Assembly (NCBI RefSeq): GCF_002902945.1 | Contig: NZ_CP026101.1 | Location: forward strand, 992,001 to 1,056,000 | Direction: 5' to 3' | Length of the DNA stretch: 64,000 nucleotides | DNA from: Paraburkholderia caribensis | Lineage (GTDB): Bacteria > Pseudomonadota > Gammaproteobacteria > Burkholderiales > Burkholderiaceae | In this document: piece by piece, positions 54,964 through 62,555 of the stretch | Layout of the letters: every line of letters begins with the position of its first letter | Numbering within the stretch: position 1 is the first letter of the stretch | Notes under the pieces: model-generated | What the model saw: only the letters and a program-made list of their open reading frames with translations | What the model was told of the DNA's origin: nothing | Databases searched by the model: none | Translations under genes and position numbers: made by a program

Positions 54964-55951
54964 CGGCGCACTGGACACCCAATCTGACGCGTGGATGACG
55001 CCGCCGAACGACACTCACCCCGACGCCGATCCCGAAGACGCCTCCGCTCACGACGAGCAGCCGGCCTCGTTCGCGCCGCCGCCACGCGCAAAGCCGGCGC
55101 GCCCCGCACGTTCGACGAAGCGCAGCGCGCCGCGCCAGGACGGCGATGACTTCGGTGAAGGCGGCGATCACGCCGAAGCCGCGCTGCGCAAGACCTCCGC
55201 GCGTCGTTCGTCGCGTGTGCCGCGTGCGCCCGCTTCCGACTTCCGTATCTCCGAGCAGCCCGCGTTCGTGCTGCATAGCTATCCGTATCGCGAGACGAGC
55301 CTGATTGTCGACGTGTTGTCGCGCGATCACGGCCGTGTCGCGCTCGTCGCGAAGGGCGCGAAGCGTCCTCATTCCGCGTTGCGCGGCGTGTTGCAGACCT
55401 TCCAGCCGTTGTCGCTCGCATGGTCCGGCAAGTCGGAAATGCGCACGTTGACGGGCGCTGAGTGGATCGGCGGCATGTTGCCGCTCGCCGGCGACGCGCT
55501 GTTGTGCGGCTTCTACGTGAACGAATTGCTCGTCAAGTTTCTCGCGCGCGAAGATCCGCATCCGCAACTCTTTCATCATTACGTCGTCACGCTGACGCGT
55601 CTCGCGCACGATGAGCCGCCCGTGCAGGTGCTGCGTTCGTTCGAGCGCGTGCTGCTGCGCGAAACCGGCTACGCGATGTCGCTCAACCGCACGGTGGCGC
55701 GCAAGGCCGTGGTGCCTGAAGGCCGCTATGTGTTCGATCCCGAGCGCGGCGTACGCGAAGCATCCACCGAGTATCCTTCGAACTGGCCCGTGATCAGCGG
55801 GCAGACCTTGCTCGACATGGAGCAGGACGATTACCATCGAGCGCAGACCGTCGCGCAAAGCAAGACGCTGATGCGCTTTTTGCTCAACACCTATCTCGGC
55901 GGCGCGCCGCTCGCGACCCGCCAGATCCTGATCGACCTGCAGAATCTATGA
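54929..55951 (+). CDS. recO: DNA repair protein RecO
   Basis: A 340-residue RecO that loads RecA with RecR. The RecO OB fold begins near residue 98 (AFVLHSYPYRETSLIVDVLS), and the helical C-terminal half follows. The first 95 or so residues are disordered, rich in Asp, Ala, Arg and Ser, and not typical of the family. Starts at 54914 (GTG), 54929 (ATG) and 54950 (ATG) are possible; 54929 is taken for the GGGCGGA before it. It overlaps era by 35 bases and pdxJ by 4. Confidence 0.9.
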   Translation: MKPDSAPMVTNDGALDTQSDAWMTPPNDTHPDADPEDASAHDEQPASFAPPPRAKPARPARSTKRSAPRQDGDDFGEGGDHAEAALRKTSARRSSRVPRAPASDFRISEQPAFVLHSYPYRETSLIVDVLSRDHGRVALVAKGAKRPHSALRGVLQTFQPLSLAWSGKSEMRTLTGAEWIGGMLPLAGDALLCGFYVNELLVKFLAREDPHPQLFHHYVVTLTRLAHDEPPVQVLRSFERVLLRETGYAMSLNRTVARKAVVPEGRYVFDPERGVREASTEYPSNWPVISGQTLLDMEQDDYHRAQTVAQSKTLMRFLLNTYLGGAPLATRQILIDLQNL

Positions 55952-56712
55952 GTTTCTTTCTGACTTCTCCGACTGTGATCGACCTCGGCGTGAACATCGA
56001 TCACGTCGCCACGCTGCGCAACGTGCGCGGCACGTCCTATCCCGACCCGATCCGCGCCGCGTTGCAGGCTGAAGAAGCGGGGGCCGATGCGATCACGCTG
56101 CATCTGCGCGAAGACCGCCGTCATATCGTCGATGCCGACGTGCGCGCGCTACGCTCGCAACTGAAGACGCGCATGAACCTCGAATGCGCCGTGACGCAAG
56201 AGATGCTCGACATCGCATGCGAGGTGCAGCCGCACGACGTGTGTCTCGTGCCGGAAAAGCGTCAGGAACTGACGACGGAAGGCGGCCTCGACGTGGTCGG
56301 CCATTTCGAGTCGGTGCGTGCCGCATGCAGGCAGTTGGCTGACGCGGGCTCGCGCGTATCGCTCTTCATCGATGCCGACGAAGCGCAGATTCGCGCCGCG
56401 CACGAAGCGGGCGCGCCCGTGATCGAACTGCACACGGGCGCTTACGCGGAAGTGCACGACGCGAGCGAACAGCAGCGCGAGTACGAGCGCATCGTGCGCG
56501 GCGTCGAGTTCGGCGCGTCGCTGGGGCTGAAGGTCAACGCGGGTCATGGCCTGCATTACACGAACGTCCAGCAGATCGCGGCGATCGAAAGCATCGTCGA
56601 ACTGAACATCGGCCACGCAATCGTCGCGCATGCGATCTTCGCGGGCTGGGACAATGCCGTGCGCGAGATGAAGGCGATCATGGTCGCCGCGCGTCTCGCG
56701 GCTCGTGCCTGA
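55948..56712 (+). CDS. pdxJ: Pyridoxine 5'-phosphate synthase
   Basis: A 254-residue TIM-barrel enzyme that makes pyridoxine phosphate from 1-deoxyxylulose 5-phosphate and 3-amino-2-oxopropyl phosphate. LGVNIDHVATLRNVRGTSYP near residues 12-31 and ITLHLREDRRHI near 48 are family motifs, and VNAGHGLHYTNV near 196 binds phosphate. The start overlaps the recO stop as ATGA. Confidence 0.97.
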   Translation: MSFFLTSPTVIDLGVNIDHVATLRNVRGTSYPDPIRAALQAEEAGADAITLHLREDRRHIVDADVRALRSQLKTRMNLECAVTQEMLDIACEVQPHDVCLVPEKRQELTTEGGLDVVGHFESVRAACRQLADAGSRVSLFIDADEAQIRAAHEAGAPVIELHTGAYAEVHDASEQQREYERIVRGVEFGASLGLKVNAGHGLHYTNVQQIAAIESIVELNIGHAIVAHAIFAGWDNAVREMKAIMVAARLAARA

Positions 56713-56758
56713 CTCAGCAGGTCAAGCAACATACATAACGGATAGCGACGGTACACGT

Positions 56759-57166
56759 ATGGCGATCTACGGCATTGGCACCGACGTCGTTCAGGTAAGC
56801 CGCGTTGCGGCGGTAATGGAGCGCACCAACGGCCGCTTCGCCGAGAAAGTGCTCGGTCCTGAGGAACTGCGCATCTATCACGCCCGCAATGCACGCTCGC
56901 AAGTGCGCGGCCTCGCGTTTCTCGCGACGCGCTTCTCCGTCAAGGAAGCGTTCTCGAAAGCGATCGGACTCGGCATGCGCTGGCCGATGACATGGCGCGC
57001 GTTGCAGACGCTGAACGAACCGAGCGGTCGTCCGATGTGCGTCGCATCGGGTGAACTCGCCGACTGGCTCGCCGAGCGCGGGATCACGTCCCAGGTGACG
57101 TTGTCCGACGAGCGCGATTACGCGGTGTCGTTCGTGATTGCCGAGACGGCTGATCCTTCCGTCTGA
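56759..57166 (+). CDS. acpS: Holo-ACP synthase
   Basis: A 135-residue enzyme that transfers phosphopantetheine from CoA to Ser37 of ACP. GIGTDVVQVSRVA near residue 5 and FSVKEAFSKAIGLG near 59 hold the metal-binding Asp and Glu. The ATG at 56759 gives the usual start; an upstream in-frame GTG at 56705 overlaps pdxJ. The pdxJ-acpS order is common in proteobacteria. Confidence 0.95.
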   Translation: MAIYGIGTDVVQVSRVAAVMERTNGRFAEKVLGPEELRIYHARNARSQVRGLAFLATRFSVKEAFSKAIGLGMRWPMTWRALQTLNEPSGRPMCVASGELADWLAERGITSQVTLSDERDYAVSFVIAETADPSV

Positions 57167-57224
57167 TTTCTTTCGACGCGGCGCGAACACTGCACCGCGT
57201 TCTTCCTTTTCCTTCACGAACCCG

Positions 57225-58256
57225 ATGAAACTGACTCCTGGCCCGGTGATGCTCGACGTCGTCGGCAAGACCTTGAATGCCGACGACGAGCGCCGCCTCG
57301 CGCATCCGATGACGGGCGGCGTGATCCTGTTCGCGCGCCACTTCGAAAGCCGTGCGCAACTCGTCGCGCTGACAGACGCGATCCGCAACATACGCGACGA
57401 TCTGCTGATCGCCGTCGATCACGAAGGCGGCCGCGTGCAGCGTTTTCGCACCGACGGCTTCACGGTGCTGCCCGCCATGGGGAAGCTCGGCGCGCTGTGG
57501 GACGACGACGTGCTGCGCGCGACCAAGGTGACGACGGCCGTCGGCTATGTGCTGGCGTCCGAGCTGCGCGCGTGCGGTATCGACATGAGCTTCACGCCCG
57601 TGCTCGATCTGAACTACGGCCACTCGCAGGTGATCGGCGACCGCGCGTTCCATCGCGATCCGCGCGTCGTGACGATGCTCGCGAAGAGCCTCAATCACGG
57701 CCTCGCGCTGGCGGGCATGGCGAACTGCGGCAAGCATTTTCCGGGGCACGGGTTTGCTTCGGCGGATTCGCACGTCACCGTGCCCGTCGACGAACGGACG
57801 CTCGACGAGATTCTCGGTGAAGACGTCACGCCATATGACTGGCTCGGCCTGTCACTCGCGTCGGTGCTGCCGGGGCATGTGATCTATCCGAAGGTCGACA
57901 GCAAACCGGCGGGTTTTTCGCGCGTGTGGATTCAGGACATCCTGCGCACCCGGCTCGGGTTCGAGGGCGCGATTTTCAGCGACGATCTGTCGATGGAAGC
58001 CGCACGCCAGGGCGGCACGCTGACGCAAGCCGCGACCGCCGCGCTCGAAGCAGGCGTCGATATGGTGCTGATCTGCAATCAGCCCGACGAGGCGGGCAAG
58101 GTGCTCGACGCGCTGAGCTTCATGCCGTCGGAGGAATCGAGGCAGCGTCTGGAACGGATGCGGCCGCGCGGCGACGCGCTGTCGTGGACGGCGCTGCTGG
58201 ACGAGCCGCAGTATCGGCAGGCACAGGCGTTGTTGCGCGAGGCGTTCGCGCGCTGA
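57225..58256 (+). CDS. nagZ: Beta-N-acetylglucosaminidase NagZ
   Basis: A 343-residue family GH3 enzyme of cytoplasmic peptidoglycan recycling. KHFPGHGFASADSHVTVPVD near residues 167-186 holds the acid/base His, and the nucleophile Asp is in FSDDLSMEAA near 247. The ATG at 57225 (MKLTPGP) is chosen; the frame is open from 57138. It is the last rightward gene before a bidirectional terminator. Confidence 0.95.
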   Translation: MKLTPGPVMLDVVGKTLNADDERRLAHPMTGGVILFARHFESRAQLVALTDAIRNIRDDLLIAVDHEGGRVQRFRTDGFTVLPAMGKLGALWDDDVLRATKVTTAVGYVLASELRACGIDMSFTPVLDLNYGHSQVIGDRAFHRDPRVVTMLAKSLNHGLALAGMANCGKHFPGHGFASADSHVTVPVDERTLDEILGEDVTPYDWLGLSLASVLPGHVIYPKVDSKPAGFSRVWIQDILRTRLGFEGAIFSDDLSMEAARQGGTLTQAATAALEAGVDMVLICNQPDEAGKVLDALSFMPSEESRQRLERMRPRGDALSWTALLDEPQYRQAQALLREAFAR

Positions 58257-58280
58257 TTCGCCTCGTGCGGTCGAAATGAA

Positions 58281-58310
58281 AAAGGACGGGCCAGTCGGAA
58301 CCCGTCCTTT
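58281..58310. terminator. Bidirectional terminator between nagZ and the sigma54 regulator
   Basis: AAAGGACGGG at 58281-58290 pairs with CCCGTCCTTT at 58301-58310. T-rich sequence flanks one side and A-rich the other, so it can end both convergent transcripts. Confidence 0.85.
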
Positions 58311-58330
58311 TGCTTTCGTGACGCGCGACC

Positions 58331-59713
58331 TCAGTTCAGGCGCATGCGCTGCAGCTTGTTGTACAGCGTCTTCGGACTGATGCCGAGCAGTGACGCCGCG
58401 CGATGCCGCGTCCCGCCGACGGCATCGAGTGTCGCGCGAATCAGCATTTCCTCGACATCGGCGAGCGGCGTGCCGACAGTGACCTGCACCCGGCCGCCGT
58501 TCAGATCGCGCCCGCCCGCGCCGTTGCCTTCGTCGGCGCGCAGCGTCTCCAGCACGTCGCCGGAGGCGTGATACGCGCGCCGCACGCGGTCCTGCAACTC
58601 GCGCACGTTACCCGGCCATTCATACGCAAGACATTCGCGCACGAAACTCGGCCCGACCAGCTTCGTCGCATCCGCTACGCCGCGCGCGTTGGCCTCGTCG
58701 TTCAACTCGTCGACGAGCGCCTGCGCGAACAGCGCTGGATCGTCGCCGCGCTCGCGCAGCGGCGGCAGCGACAGCGCGGCCGCTTCGAGACGCAGGCCGA
58801 GATCCTGGTGCAGCGTGCCCTCGGCAACGGCCGAGCGCGGCACCTTGCGCGTCGATGCGATCAGGCGGAAGTCGGTCGCCACCTGATTCGTGCCGCCGAC
58901 GCGCATGAAGGTTTGCGAATCGAGTGCGCTCAGCAGCGCTTCCTGCTGCGCGCGCGGCAGCATCGTGATTTCGTCGATAAAGAGCGTGCCGCCGCTCGCC
59001 TGTTCGAAAAGTCCGGGCTCGCGTTGCTCCGCGCCGCCGAACGCGCCGCGTTCATGGCCGAACAGCAGACTGTCGAGCGGCCGGCCGCCCGCGACCGCTT
59101 GTGCCGAGCGGCAGTCGAGCACGACGAACGGGCCTTTGCGGCGCCTGCTCATCTCGTGCAGCGTGCGCGCGGCGACTTCCTTGCCGGTGCCCGCTTCGCC
59201 CGAAATCAGCACGGCCGCTTCCGTCGGCGCAACGTGTTCGATCGAATCGTAGATATGCTGGATCGCGCCGCTGCGACCGATCATCGGTCCAAACCGGCCC
59301 ATGCGGCGCAGCCGGGCGCGTAGCGCCTGCACTTCCTCTGTGAGTTCGTAGGGACGCGGGATGCGCGCCAGCAGGCTGCGCAGGCGCGGAATGTTGACGG
59401 GCTTGAGCAGGTAGTCCCAGATGCCGTGGCGCAAGCCTTCGATCGCGCTTTCGACCGTCGCATTGCCTGTCATCACGATCACGGGCAACGCGCCGCCGGG
59501 CGGCTGCGCGGGCAGATGCTGGAGCAAATCGAGGCCGCCGCCGTCGGGTAGATTCAGGTCGACCAGCACGACGTCGGGGATGAAGCGTGTCAGGGCTGCG
59601 CGTGCTTCGGAGAGCGTGATCGCGGTGTCGACGGAAAAACCGTCGGCGGCGAGAATCGCGGACAGGCCTGACAGGCTATTAGGATCGTCTTCGACAATCA
59701 GGGCATGTGGCAT
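58331..59713 (-). CDS. Sigma54-type response regulator with altered activator motifs
   Basis: A 460-residue NtrC-family protein. The receiver domain (1-120) keeps the phosphoacceptor region VLVDLNLPDGG near 49-59 and Lys in LLKPVN near 101. The AAA+ domain (about 140-370) has Walker A GEAGTGKE near 172 and Walker B GGTLFIDEI. The sigma54 contact loop reads GAFGGA instead of GAFTGA. Sensor I reads ASTRK where ATN is usual, and the first of two arginine-finger positions is His (HQDLGLRL). A Fis-type HTH ends the protein (HRAASLLGISPKTLYNKLQR). No histidine kinase is adjacent. Confidence 0.9.
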   Translation of the reverse strand: MPHALIVEDDPNSLSGLSAILAADGFSVDTAITLSEARAALTRFIPDVVLVDLNLPDGGGLDLLQHLPAQPPGGALPVIVMTGNATVESAIEGLRHGIWDYLLKPVNIPRLRSLLARIPRPYELTEEVQALRARLRRMGRFGPMIGRSGAIQHIYDSIEHVAPTEAAVLISGEAGTGKEVAARTLHEMSRRRKGPFVVLDCRSAQAVAGGRPLDSLLFGHERGAFGGAEQREPGLFEQASGGTLFIDEITMLPRAQQEALLSALDSQTFMRVGGTNQVATDFRLIASTRKVPRSAVAEGTLHQDLGLRLEAAALSLPPLRERGDDPALFAQALVDELNDEANARGVADATKLVGPSFVRECLAYEWPGNVRELQDRVRRAYHASGDVLETLRADEGNGAGGRDLNGGRVQVTVGTPLADVEEMLIRATLDAVGGTRHRAASLLGISPKTLYNKLQRMRLN

Positions 59714-59855
59714 AACGAGCGCAACTTTTCAGATGGACGGATGCCCGACGCACGCGGCTCGCCGTAGGCGGTGCCGCACGCACGGGCGCTGCTTTATGAG
59801 TGAGCTTGAGCGGCCAATGCTCCCGGTAGGCGTGGCGGGCTGGACGCGACCCCGA

Positions 59856-60062
59856 TCAGAAGGGCCGGTTGCTGTCGAAAAAACGTCGCACTTCGAGCTC
59901 GGCTTCGTCGCGGGTCTTGCCATAGCGCTCCTGGATCAGACCCGCCAGCTTGTCGGCGCGGCCTTCTGCCTTGGTCAGTTCGTCGTCCGTAAGTTCGCCC
60001 CACGCGGTTTTCGCCTTGCCGATCATCTGTTTCCACTTGCCTTCAGCGATATCGTTGTTCAT
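59856..60062 (-). CDS. CsbD family protein
   Basis: A 68-residue small acidic protein of the CsbD family, often induced by stress. The core is IAEGKWKQMIGKAKTAWGEL near residues 5-24, followed by AEGRADKLAGLIQERYGKT. The start has GAGGTGTGT upstream. It stands alone between the sigma54 regulator and the efp terminators. Its molecular role is unknown. Confidence 0.9.
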   Translation of the reverse strand: MNNDIAEGKWKQMIGKAKTAWGELTDDELTKAEGRADKLAGLIQERYGKTRDEAELEVRRFFDSNRPF

Positions 60063-60266
60063 GACACACCTCCCGTATTTTCCGATGCGCGAAAGCCTTA
60101 AAAGGCCTGAACTATTCGATAAGCAGAATGCGTGCCAAACCGGCTAAGCCTGCAAAAGCGAGCCAGCGTGGGCTAGAAACAGTGGCCATGCGAGCCGGCC
60201 TGGCAAAATTGCATGACTGGCCGGTAAAGTTTTCCACCACCATACACGGTCGCGAAAAAAAGAAAA

Positions 60267-60317
60267 AGCGCCCCGGAGGGCGCTTTCAAAATTCAAAAAC
60301 CCTGAGTCGACTCAGGG
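60267..60317 (-). terminator. Tandem terminators after efp
   Basis: On the minus strand the perfect 18-bp palindrome CCCTGAGTCGACTCAGGG at 60300-60317 is followed by five Ts, and a second hairpin AGCGCCC/GGGCGCT at 60267-60284 is followed by a T-rich run. The pair should stop efp transcription efficiently. Confidence 0.87.
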
Positions 60318-60350
60318 CTTAAGACGAATGCAATGCGGCGCTATTCAAAT

Positions 60351-60908
60351 TTATGCGCGGCTGCGGTATTCGTTGGTACGCGTGTCGATTTCGATCTTGT
60401 CGCCGATGTTGCAGAAGAGCGGCACTTGCAGTTCGAAGCCGGTGTTCAGCTTGGCCGTCTTGAGCACCTTGCCCGACGACGTGTCGCCCTTGACAGCAGG
60501 TTCCGTGTAGATGATTTCACGGACCAGCGTAGTGGGCAGTTCGACCGAGATTGCCTTCTCGTTGTAGAACACGACTTCGCAAGCCATGCCGTCTTCGAGG
60601 TAGTTGAGCGCGTCGCCCATCATTTCGGCTTCGACTTCGTACTGGTTGTAGTCGGCGTCCATGAACACGTACATCGGGTCGGCGAAGTACGAGTACGTGA
60701 CTTCCTTGCGGTCCAGCACGACGACGTCGAACTTGTCGTCCGCCTTGTACACGGTTTCCATGCCCGCGCCCGTCAGCAGGTTCTTGAACTTCATCTTGAC
60801 GACGGCGGCATTGCGGCCCGACTTGTTGTATTCGGCCTTCTGCACGACCATCGCGTCGGTGCCGATCATCACCACGTTGCCGGTGCGGAGTTCTTGAGCG
60901 ATCTTCAT
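60351..60908 (-). CDS. efp: Elongation factor P, arginine-rhamnosylation type
   Basis: A 185-residue EF-P that relieves ribosome stalling at polyproline. Domain I carries Arg at position 32 in NKSGRNAAVVKMKF, where Lys-type EF-Ps have Lys34. This is the form modified with rhamnose by EarP, whose gene lies 356 bp upstream on the same strand. Domains II and III follow with the usual length. The ATG and its spacing are clear. Confidence 0.97.
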   Translation of the reverse strand: MKIAQELRTGNVVMIGTDAMVVQKAEYNKSGRNAAVVKMKFKNLLTGAGMETVYKADDKFDVVVLDRKEVTYSYFADPMYVFMDADYNQYEVEAEMMGDALNYLEDGMACEVVFYNEKAISVELPTTLVREIIYTEPAVKGDTSSGKVLKTAKLNTGFELQVPLFCNIGDKIEIDTRTNEYRSRA

Positions 60909-61264
60909 AAAACTGTCCTGTACGAAATAAGGTGCTTCAACTTTTTGCTCAACGGCATACGGCGTAAGCGGGTTCGGCGCCTACGCGCGCTTGACAACCC
61001 CCGGTTGACCACCCGGTTGACCACCCTTTTGAGCGGCCTGAAGGCGGATCGAGCAGGAGTGCGCGGTGAGCGGGGCCGGTGCTTGCCGGAACGGCGCCGA
61101 TATTCCCTGACGCCTTGTTCCGTGCTTCGTCCGTCTGCTTCTTTTACCCGAAGCGGGCGCGTACGCGTGTGACACTGACCGACACAGCCGTGAAGACAGA
61201 CTCTCGGTCCGCCGCCGGTCTGGCCGCCGTGCCGCGCTTGCGTCGTCGGCCGTTGGATAACCGC
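60909..61264. other. efp upstream region with a 12-bp tandem repeat
   Basis: This 356-bp gap between earP and efp must hold the efp promoter. The 12-mer CCGGTTGACCAC occurs twice in tandem at 61001-61024, with a further TTGACAACC just before it. Short open frames here are not convincing genes. Confidence 0.55.
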
Positions 61265-62446
61265 TTATTTTAACTGACTTTTTGCGAATCCGGCGAGATT
61301 TCCGGCGAGATCGCCGATCGACGCGAGTTCGCGGGCCCAGTCGGCTGCGCGCGCGTCGAGTAGCCGACGGTGGCGTTGCAGATCGGCCCAGTCGGGCGTG
61401 CCGTTGCCGTTCCAGGCATGCCAGAAACGGCCGAGCGCGGCGCGGGCGGTGGCGGGAAGGCCGTGCGCGTAGTGCGCGAGGGCGGCGTCGAGCTTCGGCA
61501 GATGGGCGTCATCGGCCTGCGGGTAGATGTGCCAGACGAACGGCCGCGCGGCCCATTGCGCGCGTACGAATGAATCCTCGCCGCGCACGAAATTGATATC
61601 GCTCGCCCACAGCAGTTCGTCATAGCCGGGCTGGTCGGTGAATGCGAGCGCGTGCGCACGCAGGCTGCCGCGCGCTCGATGCGCGCCCGCCGCGAACGCC
61701 GGCAGGCTGAAGAACCGCGCGACTGCCCCCGAAATACGGCCTTCGGGCACGAGCAGCACGATTTCGCGTTCGGCGTCGCGCCACTGCTCGAGCAGGCTGT
61801 CGACGGCAGGGTTCTCATACGCGAACAGCGAGACGACGGTGGCCTCGCTGGACGGCGGCGCGCTGCCTGTCTTCGTTTGCCACCAGGCGGCGCGCGCGTC
61901 GGCTGACGATTCGAACGCCGCGCGGCGCGCGTCGAGATCGCGTTCCTTCAGCACGCCGCCCGTGCCCTCGCCGAGCCCCGGGAAGAAAAACGTCTTGTTC
62001 AACGCGTGACGGGGATGCGGCGACGGCCGCAAATGAAAGTCCGCGACCCAGTCCTCGCCGCTCAGATACTCGAGATTGAACCAGACGGGCACGGGCTCGC
62101 GCCGCGCCATCGCTTCCACGTACACGTGCGGCAGCTCGCACGCGAACGCCTCGATCACGACGTCGGCGACCTGCAGCGTATCGCCCGCGTGCGCCGGCTC
62201 GTGCCAGTGCTCGACGACGATGCCGTCCACCGTCTGCCGCGCGCTTTGCACATCGACGGATGCGTTGAGCTTGTGAAACGCGTGCAGATCGTCGACGAAC
62301 AGACGCACCTGCCAGCCATGTTCGCTCGCGAGTTGCCGCGCGAGCCGCCAGCAGACGCCGATGTCGCCGAAGTTGTCGATCACTGCGCAGAAAATGTCGC
62401 ACGCGATCGTCGACGGCTGCAACGCTTGAGTGGGAGCGGAAGACAT
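61265..62446 (-). CDS. earP: EF-P arginine rhamnosyltransferase EarP
   Basis: A 393-residue GT-B-fold glycosyltransferase that attaches rhamnose from dTDP-beta-L-rhamnose to Arg32 of EF-P. CAVIDNFGDIGVCWRLARQL near residues 20-39 contains the two conserved Asp (24 and 28), and NFVRGEDSFVRAQWAARP near 290 holds the conserved Glu. The length matches EarP (formerly DUF2331). It lies upstream of efp on the same strand, with 356 bp between them. Confidence 0.95.
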   Translation of the reverse strand: MSSAPTQALQPSTIACDIFCAVIDNFGDIGVCWRLARQLASEHGWQVRLFVDDLHAFHKLNASVDVQSARQTVDGIVVEHWHEPAHAGDTLQVADVVIEAFACELPHVYVEAMARREPVPVWFNLEYLSGEDWVADFHLRPSPHPRHALNKTFFFPGLGEGTGGVLKERDLDARRAAFESSADARAAWWQTKTGSAPPSSEATVVSLFAYENPAVDSLLEQWRDAEREIVLLVPEGRISGAVARFFSLPAFAAGAHRARGSLRAHALAFTDQPGYDELLWASDINFVRGEDSFVRAQWAARPFVWHIYPQADDAHLPKLDAALAHYAHGLPATARAALGRFWHAWNGNGTPDWADLQRHRRLLDARAADWARELASIGDLAGNLAGFAKSQLK

Positions 62447-62555
62447 GATGGCGCCGCCTGGGTTCGGGCGTGGACGGAATGTTCTAAACTGGCGATTCTA
62501 AAGCACATCACCCACATGACACGCCGTCCGTATGCGGCGTCCAATCCGATTCTGC

